Source: Lewinellaceae bacterium
GTDB lineage: Bacteria > Bacteroidota > Bacteroidia > Chitinophagales > Saprospiraceae
DNA: 64,000 nucleotides
Reading direction: 5' to 3'
Assembly: GCA_020636255.1 (NCBI GenBank)
Contig: JACJYE010000011.1
Coordinates: 124,001 to 188,000, forward strand
The translations under genes were made by a program, and so were the position numbers. The notes beneath the pieces are model-generated. The model had not been told where the DNA came from and searched no databases. It saw only the letters and a program-made list of their open reading frames with translations. Positions 1 through 7,332 of this stretch are shown in pieces; the first letter of the stretch is position 1, and every line of letters begins with the position of its first letter.

Positions 1-585
1 CCCCCGCCTGCGGATCTCGTCGCGGATCTCGGCGGCGCGTTCGTAGTTCTCTTCGGCCAGCATTTCCTCCAGCATTTTGTTGAGGGCGTCGATGGAGTAG
101 GAGGAGAGGGAAGCGGTTTTGCCTCTGGGTTGGGTGCGTTCCTCCGCCGGTTCGGCCTCTTCTTCTTCTTCCGATTCTTCCAGCACGACGCCGGCGGCGT
201 CGAGGATGAACTCGTAGGTATAGATAGGGCAGGCGAAGCGCACGGCCATGGCCAGGGCGTCGGAGGTGCGGGAGTCGATCTCGATGAGCTCGCCGTCTTT
301 CAGGCAGATGAGGCGGGCGTAGAAGATACCGTCGAGCAGGTTATTGATCACGACCTCTTTGAGGTCGATATGGAAAGTTTCGAGTGTGTTTTTGAAGAGG
401 TCGTGCGTCAGGGGGCGGTTAGGGGTCATGCGTTCCATAGCTACGGCGATGGCCTGTGCCTCAAAACTGCCGATGACGATCGGCAGCCGCCGGGAGCCCG
501 TGCGTTCACCCAGTACCACTGCGTAATTGTGCGATTGAGTGACGGAGTGGGAGAGGGCGACGATATCCAATTCGATCTTTCTCAT
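1..585 (-). CDS. DUF151 bifunctional nuclease-domain protein with C-terminal UVR motif (3' end cut by window edge)
   Basis: Reading the minus strand from the ATG at 585 gives an uninterrupted 195-codon frame that runs off position 1. It starts MRKIELDIVALSHS and continues through motifs typical of the bifunctional nuclease (DUF151) family: VVLGERTGSRRLPIVIG, an EAQAIAVAME helix, and IDSRTSDALAMAVR. An acidic linker (about residues 138-150) is followed by LNKMLEEMLAEENYERAAEI, a UvrB/UvrC (UVR) type helical motif. This DUF151-plus-UVR layout is common in Bacteroidota. The domain has been linked to nuclease activity and stress responses in other organisms; the exact role here is unknown. It probably has its own promoter, since mazG upstream ends at a terminator. 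The stop codon is outside the window. Confidence 0.85.
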   Translation of the reverse strand, partial: MRKIELDIVALSHSVTQSHNYAVVLGERTGSRRLPIVIGSFEAQAIAVAMERMTPNRPLTHDLFKNTLETFHIDLKEVVINNLLDGIFYARLICLKDGELIEIDSRTSDALAMAVRFACPIYTYEFILDAAGVVLEESEEEEEAEPAEERTQPRGKTASLSSYSIDALNKMLEEMLAEENYERAAEIRDEIRRRG

Positions 586-750
586 ATTAGGCCTTGATCG
601 TTTTAAGTTTGCTTATGTTGCCTTTAGATGCAACACCTGCCATTTCCTGGTAGTTGAGAGCGGGAAGGTAATTGGGGCTTCCGATAGAGCCCGGCCTTTC
701 GCTCCGGAAAAAGCAATTTACGACGAAAATATCAATTCTGAATCGGAGCG

Positions 751-758
751 CAAAGGTA
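751..758 (-). promoter_or_regulatory. Candidate Bacteroidota -7 box (TACCTTTG) for the DUF151 gene
   Basis: On the minus strand the sequence reads TACCTTTG, matching the TAnnTTTG consensus of Bacteroidota housekeeping promoters. It would give a leader of roughly 160 nt before the ATG at 585. No convincing TTG -33 element is seen at the usual distance, so this is a motif-level call. Confidence 0.35.
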
Positions 759-804
759 AAAAAAAGGCTTGATACCTCCCCGGTTCCGGTGTTAAGGAAT
801 ACTC

Positions 805-839
805 AAAAAATGCGTTCTCCATAGGAGAACGCATTTTTT
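805..839 (-). terminator. Rho-independent terminator after mazG
   Basis: A 16-bp perfect inverted repeat (805-820 against 824-839, loop ATA) has an A-run on one side and a T-run on the other. It can therefore end transcription from either side. It lies just 18 bp past the mazG stop codon and separates mazG from the DUF151 promoter region. Confidence 0.85.
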
Positions 840-856
840 AAACACTACTTAAATAT

Positions 857-1618
857 TCACGGCAGGCCTTTTGCTTCCTCCCATAGAGCGTCCATTTCCG
901 CCAGGCTCATATCGCGCAGGTTTTTAGGCGCTTTGGCCTCTATGTATTCGAAGCGCTTTTTGAACTTCAGGTTGATGCGCTCCAGGGCGGCCTCGGGGTC
1001 GATACCCTGGAAGCGGGCATAGTTGATGAGTGAAAAAAGCAGGTCGCCAAATTCTTCCTCCTTTTTCTCCTGGGGCAGGTTATCGTCGAGGGTTTCTTTG
1101 AATTCCGCCAGCTCTTCTTCAACCTTGGCCCACACCTGCTCGCCGTTTTCCCAGTCGAAACCCACCTGGCTGGCCTTGTCCTGCATGCGGAAGGCCTTCA
1201 CCATGGCCGGCAGGGATTTGGGCACGCCCTGCAGCACGGACTTCTTACCTTCCTGCAGCTTGATCTGTTCCCAGTTCTTCTTGACGGCATCTTCATCGTC
1301 GGCCACCACATCGCCGTAGATGTGCGGGTGTCGTTTTATGAGCTTGTCGCAAACGGCGTTCAGCGCATCGGCGATGTCGAAAGCCCCTTTCTCATCGGCG
1401 ATCTTGGCGTAAAACGCCATGTGGAGCATGAGGTCCCCGATCTCCTCTTTGATCTCTTCCAGGTTCTCTTCCAGTATGGCGTCGGCCAGTTCATAGGCCT
1501 CTTCTATGGTGAGGATGCGAAGCGTCTGAAAGGTTTGTTTGCGGTCCCAGGGGCATTGTTCGCGCAACTCATCCATGATGGTTAATAAGCGGCCGAATGC
1601 TTTGAGTTTATGCTCCAT
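857..1618 (-). CDS. mazG: Nucleoside triphosphate pyrophosphohydrolase MazG
   Basis: A 253-residue protein matching the usual two-domain MazG length. It hydrolyses (d)NTPs to the monophosphate plus pyrophosphate and cleans the nucleotide pool in the cytoplasm. The N-terminal domain shows LREQCPWDRKQTFQTL followed by the metal-binding helices EEAYELADAI and EEIKEEIGDLMLHM, the family's EExxE...ExxD arrangement. The second half repeats the pattern weakly (EEELAEFKETL, EEEFGDLLFSLINYAR). The C-terminus, NLRDMSLAEMDALWEEAK, is typical of full-length MazG. The start is an ATG at 1618. It is monocistronic, ends at a strong terminator, and is divergent from the small membrane-protein gene at 1686. 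Confidence 0.95.
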   Translation of the reverse strand: MEHKLKAFGRLLTIMDELREQCPWDRKQTFQTLRILTIEEAYELADAILEENLEEIKEEIGDLMLHMAFYAKIADEKGAFDIADALNAVCDKLIKRHPHIYGDVVADDEDAVKKNWEQIKLQEGKKSVLQGVPKSLPAMVKAFRMQDKASQVGFDWENGEQVWAKVEEELAEFKETLDDNLPQEKKEEEFGDLLFSLINYARFQGIDPEAALERINLKFKKRFEYIEAKAPKNLRDMSLAEMDALWEEAKGLP

Positions 1619-1635
1619 TATTGATCAGCTTTGAT

Positions 1636-1643
1636 TATTTTTG
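1636..1643 (+). promoter_or_regulatory. Candidate -7 box (TATTTTTG) for the small membrane-protein gene
   Basis: TATTTTTG followed by CA matches TAnnTTTG. Transcription would start near 1650, leaving a leader of about 35 nt to the ATG at 1686. A TTG -33 element at standard spacing is not evident. Confidence 0.4.
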
Positions 1644-1685
1644 CAGCGCAGTTGTTATAGTAAGAAAGCTCATAAAGCGCTAGCT

Positions 1686-1892
1686 ATGGAATTTTTGTAT
1701 GTATTAGCCATTGTATTCGGCATCTTCGGCCTTTCCTTCCTGCTGATCAATATACGCCACCTCTTTACCGGCCAGGAGTTCAGGGGTACTTGTGCCACCA
1801 ACAACCCTATGCTCAAGAATGAAATCGGAGAATGCACTGTATGCGGCCGCAAACCCGATGAGGCCTGCAAAATGCCGGAAGTACAGCACTAG
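1686..1892 (+). CDS. Small membrane protein with C-terminal four-cysteine motif, function unknown
   Basis: A 68-residue protein. The ATG at 1686 is preferred over the frame's upstream start because it places the hydrophobic segment directly at the N-terminus. Residues about 3-24 (LYVLAIVFGIFGLSFLLINI) form one membrane helix. The following 40 residues carry Cys at TCATN, ECTVC and EACKM, so a small metal or iron-sulfur site is conceivable. Similar short one-helix, Cys-containing proteins annotated as membrane or secreted proteins occur in Bacteroidota genomes, without known function. It converges with the CoA-binding protein gene and overlaps it by 4 bp. Confidence 0.65.
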   Translation: MEFLYVLAIVFGIFGLSFLLINIRHLFTGQEFRGTCATNNPMLKNEIGECTVCGRKPDEACKMPEVQH

Positions 1893-2248
1893 TAGTTTCC
1901 CACGGCCAGCATGACGAGGGTGCAGGCCATTTCCACTTCTATACCGCGCTGCCGGGCCAGTGCGGCAAGTTCCGCATTTTCTGTGCCGGGATTAAAGATA
2001 ATGCGCTTTGGCCGGAGGCCAAGGATGTAATCGTAATATGCTTTCTGATGCCCGGGGTTGATGTAGAGCGTGATAGTATGCACATCGGACAGCCCCGGCA
2101 TTCCCCGCTGGATGGGCACTCCAAAAGTCTCGCCTTCGCGTTTCCCGATGGCGATGACTTCATAGCCCTTCGAAAGCAGTTGGTGAACAGCGGAATAAGC
2201 GTAGCGGAGCGGGTTGTCGGAAGCTCCCAGGACAAGCGTTTTTTTCAT
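1889..2248 (-). CDS. CoA-binding (YccU-type) protein
   Basis: A 119-residue single Rossmann-fold protein of the CoA-binding domain family (succinyl-CoA synthetase-like, YccU/YneT type). Visible motifs are the N-terminal glycine loop TLVLGASDNPLRYAY, the second strand YEVIAIG, the middle IQRGMPGLSDVHTITLYINP, and the signature IIFNPGTENAELAALA ending in MACTLVMLAVGNY. The family binds CoA or nucleotides; no catalytic role is established. It starts at the ATG at 2248, is divergent from the TetR gene with a 160-bp spacer, and overlaps the convergent gene at its 3' end by 4 bp. Confidence 0.85.
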   Translation of the reverse strand: MKKTLVLGASDNPLRYAYSAVHQLLSKGYEVIAIGKREGETFGVPIQRGMPGLSDVHTITLYINPGHQKAYYDYILGLRPKRIIFNPGTENAELAALARQRGIEVEMACTLVMLAVGNY

Positions 2249-2408
2249 GCTTGCAGGTTCATTTAGTCATATAACCTTCGAAGTGGAGATTAGTTTTGCT
2301 GTTGCCGGAGGTACGTAAAAAAACTGCCGATGGGCATACGTATAAGCACGTAGTTATCCCATTTTTTATATTTTCGTAATAGGAAAGCTATTGTAAAAAA
2401 ACTGGGCC

Positions 2409-3113
2409 ATGCTGAAGGTAACGGTAAAGCTGGATGTCAACGACAAGCTCTATTTAAAAAACCCGGAGGATACGAAACTGGGGCGCCGCATCGTGCAGCA
2501 CAGCATCCTGCTCATTGATAAGATCGGGCTGGAAAGTTTTACTTTCAAGAAGCTGGCCGAACAGATCAAATCGACGGAAGCATCCGTCTACCGCTATTTC
2601 GAGAACAAACACCTGCTCTTTGTATACCTGGCCAACTGGTACTGGGAATGGATGAAATTCCGCACCGTCTTTTTCACGATCAACCTGAAAGACCCGGCGG
2701 AGAGGCTGAAAACCGCGCTTCAGGTAATTGTCGATACTTCGCAGCGGAGCACTTCCGTAGAATACGTCGATACCGAGGTATTGCACCGCATCGTCGTGAC
2801 AGAGGGGGCGAAGGCCTACCACGGAAAATTGGTGGACGAAGAGAACAAAGAAGGTTTTTTCCTTTCCTACAAGTTCCTGTGTGGGAAAATAGCCGAGTTC
2901 ATTCTGGAGATCAATCCGCAGTATCCCTATTCCCACTCACTGGCCAGCATGCTGCTGGAAACGGCAAACAACAACATTTTCTTTGCCCAGCACCTTCCCC
3001 GGCTGACCGATATCAAGTACAGGGAAGGCTACCTGAACGATATCGTAGAGATGCTTTTTTCCTTCGCTTTCGGCTGCATCTTCAGCGGGAAGCCTGGCGC
3101 CAGGCGCGGTTAA
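2409..3113 (+). CDS. TetR/AcrR family transcriptional regulator
   Basis: A 234-residue protein with a TetR-type helix-turn-helix at about residues 35-80: GLESFTFKKLAEQIKSTEAS followed by VYRYFENKHLLFVYLANWYW. The long helical C-terminus is the usual ligand-binding region and has no recognisable ligand signature. The ligand and target genes are unknown; by analogy it may act on the divergent CoA-binding gene or on itself. The upstream spacer contains several TACGTA-like hexamers (about 2310-2355) that could be operator parts, but no single clear palindrome stands out. Its 3' end overlaps dapF (opposite strand) by 4 bp. Confidence 0.85.
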   Translation: MLKVTVKLDVNDKLYLKNPEDTKLGRRIVQHSILLIDKIGLESFTFKKLAEQIKSTEASVYRYFENKHLLFVYLANWYWEWMKFRTVFFTINLKDPAERLKTALQVIVDTSQRSTSVEYVDTEVLHRIVVTEGAKAYHGKLVDEENKEGFFLSYKFLCGKIAEFILEINPQYPYSHSLASMLLETANNNIFFAQHLPRLTDIKYREGYLNDIVEMLFSFAFGCIFSGKPGARRG

Positions 3114-3898
3114 CGGGCCACTGTCCCTTCAAACACTTTTTCAGCAGGGCCGCACAGCCAGATGTTCGTGAAGCCGTCTCCACGTGGTTCGAACCTGGCT
3201 TCCAAACGCCCGCCTTTCGCCTGGATGGGCACCGTCTGCGGGCCGGAAGCCGATGCCCGTAAATAACTGGCAATGGCTGAAGCGGTGACCCCCGTCCCAC
3301 AGGCCAGCGTTTCGTCTTCCACGCCACGTTCGTAGGTAGCCACAGCGATACCCTCACCCAGGGCCTGCACGAAGTTGACGTTGGTACCCTGTGATTTAAA
3401 GCGTTCGGAATAGCGAATGGCCCGGCCTTCGCGGAATACATCCACAGATTGCAGGTCGTCCACAAAAGTGACATAGTGGGGCGAGCCGGTGTCGAGGAAG
3501 AAGTGTGCAGGGCCTTTTTCCACGGTTGTGACGTCGGCCAGGCGGAGTTCCACCCAGCCATTGGGCCGAAGCCTGGCCTCATGCGGCCCGTCGACGGCCA
3601 AAAAGCGGCAGCTATTGCCAATGATGCCGAGGTGGCTGGCAAAGGCTACGATACAGCGGCCGCCGTTGCCGCACATGCTGCCTTCGCCGCCGTCGGCGTT
3701 GAAATACAACATCTCGAAATCATAAGCTTCCCGTTTTTGCAGCAGGATCAGGCCATCGGCGCCGATGCCGAAGCGGCGGTGGCAGAGGGCCCGGATCGCG
3801 TCCGTATCCTGCCTGGAGAGGAAGCGCTGATCGCGCTGGTCGACCAGGATGAAATCGTTGCCGGCGCCCTGGTATTTGTGGAACGGAATGGATGGCAT
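3110..3898 (-). CDS. dapF: Diaminopimelate epimerase
   Basis: A 262-residue enzyme converting LL- to meso-diaminopimelate for lysine and peptidoglycan synthesis. It starts with the diagnostic FHKYQGAGNDFILVD. The two catalytic cysteines are visible in GSMCGNGGRC (about Cys76) and TLACGTGVTASAI (about Cys200). Length and residue spacing match active DapF enzymes. The start is an ATG at 3898. A 72-residue membrane-protein gene lies 2 bp upstream on the same strand, so the two are probably co-transcribed from the promoter near 4141. The 3' end overlaps the convergent TetR gene by 4 bp. Confidence 0.96.
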   Translation of the reverse strand: MPSIPFHKYQGAGNDFILVDQRDQRFLSRQDTDAIRALCHRRFGIGADGLILLQKREAYDFEMLYFNADGGEGSMCGNGGRCIVAFASHLGIIGNSCRFLAVDGPHEARLRPNGWVELRLADVTTVEKGPAHFFLDTGSPHYVTFVDDLQSVDVFREGRAIRYSERFKSQGTNVNFVQALGEGIAVATYERGVEDETLACGTGVTASAIASYLRASASGPQTVPIQAKGGRLEARFEPRGDGFTNIWLCGPAEKVFEGTVAR

Positions 3899-3900
3899 AG

Positions 3901-4119
3901 CTATCGATTTAGTGTATCAACAGCCGAGGTATCTTCTTGTTCGGCCTGTTTCAGAGGGTCTTCAAAACCTATAGGCACTTTCATGCTGTAGTGCCGGTAG
4001 GCTATGACGACACCCAGTAAGATGATCAGCGCCAGCCCCAGGATGGAGAACTTCCAGGGCCATATATTGCCGCTGTTGGTGCCGCCGAACTGGCTTTTGT
4101 CGTTATCGGTTTGGCTCAT
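3901..4119 (-). CDS. Small single-helix membrane protein upstream of dapF, function unknown
   Basis: A 72-residue protein with a polar Asn/Gly-rich N-terminus of about 22 residues, one membrane helix (about 23-42, FSILGLALIILLGVVIAY) and a short acidic C-terminal tail. No family is recognised. It has an ATG start, a good TATATTTG box 22 bp upstream, and a 2-bp gap to dapF, which together support a real gene co-expressed with dapF. Confidence 0.65.
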   Translation of the reverse strand: MSQTDNDKSQFGGTNSGNIWPWKFSILGLALIILLGVVIAYRHYSMKVPIGFEDPLKQAEQEDTSAVDTLNR

Positions 4120-4140
4120 AGTAGCCGTTTTGGTTTACTG

Positions 4141-4198
4141 CAAATATAAGGTGTTGGAGGGGACCCCTTGCATGCCCTTTCAATTCTCTTTACTTTTG
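4141..4198. promoter_or_regulatory. Divergent promoter region for the dapF operon and the Cys-rich/TonB receptor genes
   Basis: Two TAnnTTTG boxes face away from each other. On the minus strand TATATTTG (4141-4148) serves the dapF operon. On the plus strand TACTTTTG (4191-4198) is preceded by TTG (4168-4170) at exactly 20 bp, close to the Bacteroidota consensus spacing. The plus-strand start of transcription would fall at about 4205, essentially at the ATG at 4206, which suggests a leaderless or nearly leaderless mRNA. Confidence 0.6.
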
Positions 4199-4205
4199 TA
4201 CCGCG

Positions 4206-4562
4206 ATGAAGCTTATCTCAGCGATATTCCTGTCTGCGCTCATTCTGTGCGCCCTCCTGTCGCCTTGCGCCGACAGGCTTGCCGCCGTTGTTCAACAAAA
4301 TGTTAGTGGGCATGTAACCGCCTGCTGCCAGACTGCGGCGGCGGAAGATAGCCATTCCGGGTGTGACAGCCAATCAGGAGACGAACCCCGGCATTGCCCG
4401 CCCCTCTGCCACTGTTCCTGCTGTGGACAATTGATGGCCCTGGGGCTTCAACTCTCTCCGCTTCTGAATGTGGGCGACGCAGTTCAGCTGCGGCCTTCTT
4501 TTACAGTATCCTACGATTTCCAGTACGCTCACCACATCTGGCAGCCTCCTCGCCGGGTTTGA
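4206..4562 (+). CDS. Small secreted Cys/His-rich protein paired with a metal-type TonB receptor
   Basis: A 118-residue protein with an N-terminal signal peptide (MKLISAIFLSALILCALLSP). Metal-ligand-like clusters follow: TACCQTA, SGCDSQSG and especially RHCPPLCHCSCCGQ at about residues 62-75. Bacteroidota often place such short Cys-rich proteins (DUF6660-like; family assignment from memory and weak) directly before HMA-domain TonB receptors, as here. The receptor begins 61 bp downstream. A role in periplasmic or surface binding of copper or another soft metal is inferred, not shown. Confidence 0.6.
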   Translation: MKLISAIFLSALILCALLSPCADRLAAVVQQNVSGHVTACCQTAAAEDSHSGCDSQSGDEPRHCPPLCHCSCCGQLMALGLQLSPLLNVGDAVQLRPSFTVSYDFQYAHHIWQPPRRV

Positions 4563-4623
4563 TCACATTGCCGGCCCATGGCCGAACGGAATTGTATTGA
4601 TCAACCCGAAAAGGATACCTGTA

Positions 4624-7197
4624 ATGATAAAACATGTCTTCTGGCTGTTTGTATGGTTTGTCCTGCAATGGCCGCTACAACTACCGGCACAGGTTCTGCT
4701 GGCGCCCGATAGCTCCCTGGTAATATGGGTGAACGGCGTTTGCGGCATGTGCCAGGAGCGGATTGAAAATGCCGCCCTGCTCACACCCGGCGTGCGCTTT
4801 GCACATTGGGATGTCGATTCCCGAGAACTGGCCGTTACTCTGGGGCCGGAGCCATTTGTACTGCACCAGCTGCACCACAATATTGCCGCTGTAGGGCACG
4901 ATACTGAAGAAGAAACCGCCTCCGATGAGGCATACCAAAACCTGCATGACTGCTGCAAGTACCGCGATGAATCAGTAATTGCGGCTCATAGGCCCGTGGC
5001 CGATAGGCCTGGAGAGGTAGTGCATGGGCAAGTGCTGGAGGCCGGGGAAAAAGGCCGCCCCAGGCCGCTGTCCGGTGTCAACCTGTATTGGGTGGGTACC
5101 AGCATTGGCGTCACGACTGACGAACACGGGCACTTTGAGATAACCACTATTCGCGAAACCGACAAGCTGGTGGCCAGCTATGTAGGTTATGGCGCCGACA
5201 CGCTGGTAGCTCAGGTTGGGAAAGATATTCGGATCGTGTTGTCCGGCGCGGTTTTACTGGACGGGGTAGAAGTGCGCCACCGACGCAAACCTACGGAGAT
5301 CTCATTTGTCGAACCCATCAATGTTCTGAAAGTTGGTGAAAAGGAGCTTATGAAAGCTGCCTGCTGCAACCTCTCCGAAAGTTTTGAGACCACGCCTGCT
5401 GTGGATGTCACTACAACGGATGCCGTAACGGGAGCACGGCAGGTACAGATGCTGGGGCTGGCCAGCCCTTACATTCAGATCACCCGCGAGAACATGCCCG
5501 ACGTGCGCGGGTTGTCGGCCATCAACGGCATGGCCTACACTGCCGGCCCGTGGGTGGAAGGTATGATGCTGAACATGGGCGCCGGTTCTGTGGCCAACGG
5601 CTTCGAGGCCATTGCGGGGCAGATCAATGTCGAACTGCGCAAGCCGGAGCGTACAGATCGTTTGTACCTCAACCTGTATGCCAACGGCATGAGCCGGCTG
5701 GAAGTAAATGCCGTAGCCAGCCAGGCGGTAGGTGAAAAACTGCACACGGGATTGTTGTTGCATGCTAAAAACCAAAAACACGCGATGGATAACAACGGCG
5801 ACGGCTTTCTCGATAACCCTATCAGCGAGGGGTTCGTCGTGGTGAACCGCTGGAAGCTTGTTGGCGACGAAGGGCTGGAAGGGCAGGCCGGCGTGAAGGC
5901 CACTTTTTTTAACGAAGCCAGCGGCCAGCACGGCTTTCATCTCGGCGACGATGTACATTCAGGGCATATCTGGGGGGCTCAGGCCAATACCCGCCGCCTG
6001 GAAGGCTGGTTCAAGATGGGCAAGGCCTTCCCACAGCGGCCTTATTCCAGCATTGGCCTGCAGCTTTCGGGCCTGTACCACCGCCAGGACGCTTTCTTCG
6101 GCCTGCGCGGGTATGACGCCAACCAGCATTCGGCCTATGCCAACCTCATTTACCAGAGCATCATCGGCGACACGGATCATGCCTTTAAAACGGGGATGAG
6201 CTTTCAGTGGGACGCTTACGACGAGTTGCTGGCCGGCCAGCCCTACATCCGCAACGAATGGGTGCCGGGGGCATTTTTCGAGTACACTTACAAGTTCCGG
6301 GAAACGTTTACAGCCGTTGCAGGGCTGCGGCTCGACTATCACAACATTTTCGGGGCGTTCGTTACGCCCCGCCTGCACCTACGCTATGCGTTGAACGATA
6401 AAACGGTATTGCGGGCCTCCGCCGGGCGGGGGCAGCGCACGGCCAGCATCTTCGCTGAAAACATAGGGGTGCTGGCCTCCGCGCGCAGCATCACGATCCA
6501 TGGAGAAAGCCCTGGCCGGCCTTACGGCCTGGATGCGGAAGTGGCCTGGAATTACGGCCTGAACTTCACCAGGGAACTGGCCGTTGCCAGCCGTATCGCA
6601 AGCCTGAACCTAAGCCTTTACCGCACCTTTTTCATCAACCAGATCGTGGCCGATTATGATCAGAGCCCCCGGGAATTGCATTTTTATAACCTCGATGGGC
6701 GGTCTTATTCCAACAGCCTGCAGCTGCAGTTCGAGCTGGAACCGCTGCCGCGTTGGGATATTCGCCTGGCATACCGGTTCAACGATGTGCGCGTCAGTTA
6801 CACCGCAGGGGAGATGGAAAAACCACTGTTAGCGCGCCATCGGGCATTCCTCAATACAGCATATACTACGCCAGACAACTGGAGTTTTGATATTACGCTC
6901 AACTGGCAGGGCGCCAAGCGGATACCCGGAACAACGGCAAACCCCGAAGCGTACCGCATGCCGGAGCGCTCGCCGGGCTTCCTGATGGCCAACGCTCAGG
7001 TGAGCAAAAACTGGAAAGATAAGTTCGAGCTGTACACCGGGGTGGAGAACATCTTTGGGTTTACCCAGAAAAACCCCATTATCGCGAGCGACGGCCCGTT
7101 CGGGCCCTATTTTGACAGTTCGCTGGTGTGGGGCCCTGTCTTTGGGCGCAACATATATGCCGGTTTGCGGTACCGGCTTCAGCACCAGGAGAAATAA
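4624..7197 (+). CDS. TonB-dependent receptor with N-terminal heavy-metal-associated (HMA-like) domain
   Basis: An 857-residue outer-membrane receptor. The ATG at 4624 is chosen because it gives a clean signal peptide (MIKHVFWLFVWFVLQWP...PAQ); the frame is open further upstream but overlaps the previous gene. Residues about 30-95 form an HMA-like fold with Cys in GVCGMCQERIE (Cys40, Cys43). A HDCCKYRDE segment follows (Cys110-111). Next come a carboxypeptidase-D-like beta domain (GVNLYWVGTSIGVTTDEHG), a plug (about 270-400) and a beta-barrel ending in YAGLRYRL. Domain order and the Cys-rich neighbour suggest import of a metal or metal complex, possibly copper. The barrel alone does not fix the substrate. 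A terminator follows at 7247. Confidence 0.85.
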   Translation: MIKHVFWLFVWFVLQWPLQLPAQVLLAPDSSLVIWVNGVCGMCQERIENAALLTPGVRFAHWDVDSRELAVTLGPEPFVLHQLHHNIAAVGHDTEEETASDEAYQNLHDCCKYRDESVIAAHRPVADRPGEVVHGQVLEAGEKGRPRPLSGVNLYWVGTSIGVTTDEHGHFEITTIRETDKLVASYVGYGADTLVAQVGKDIRIVLSGAVLLDGVEVRHRRKPTEISFVEPINVLKVGEKELMKAACCNLSESFETTPAVDVTTTDAVTGARQVQMLGLASPYIQITRENMPDVRGLSAINGMAYTAGPWVEGMMLNMGAGSVANGFEAIAGQINVELRKPERTDRLYLNLYANGMSRLEVNAVASQAVGEKLHTGLLLHAKNQKHAMDNNGDGFLDNPISEGFVVVNRWKLVGDEGLEGQAGVKATFFNEASGQHGFHLGDDVHSGHIWGAQANTRRLEGWFKMGKAFPQRPYSSIGLQLSGLYHRQDAFFGLRGYDANQHSAYANLIYQSIIGDTDHAFKTGMSFQWDAYDELLAGQPYIRNEWVPGAFFEYTYKFRETFTAVAGLRLDYHNIFGAFVTPRLHLRYALNDKTVLRASAGRGQRTASIFAENIGVLASARSITIHGESPGRPYGLDAEVAWNYGLNFTRELAVASRIASLNLSLYRTFFINQIVADYDQSPRELHFYNLDGRSYSNSLQLQFELEPLPRWDIRLAYRFNDVRVSYTAGEMEKPLLARHRAFLNTAYTTPDNWSFDITLNWQGAKRIPGTTANPEAYRMPERSPGFLMANAQVSKNWKDKFELYTGVENIFGFTQKNPIIASDGPFGPYFDSSLVWGPVFGRNIYAGLRYRLQHQEK

Positions 7198-7246
7198 TGC
7201 GAGCGCAGCTTGGTAAAATTTATTAACTTGAGATTTCGTTTTTTAT

Positions 7247-7289
7247 AAAACAGATTTTTGACGGCCGTGCGGCTACAAAAATCTGTTTT
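7247..7289 (+). terminator. Rho-independent terminator after the TonB receptor
   Basis: A perfect 14-bp inverted repeat, AAAACAGATTTTTG (7247-7260) against 7276-7289, has a GC-rich 15-nt loop and T-rich flanks. It lies about 50 bp past the receptor stop codon and about 40 bp before htrA. Confidence 0.8.
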
Positions 7290-7332
7290 AATTTTCAAAA
7301 AAGAGTATTCCCCATAATCTCAGAACGTAACT

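Noticed and set aside
2310..2355. Operator for the TetR regulator from TACGTA-like hexamers
   Set aside because: The hexamers do not combine into one clear palindrome of the length expected for a TetR dimer; mentioned only as a possibility under the gene.
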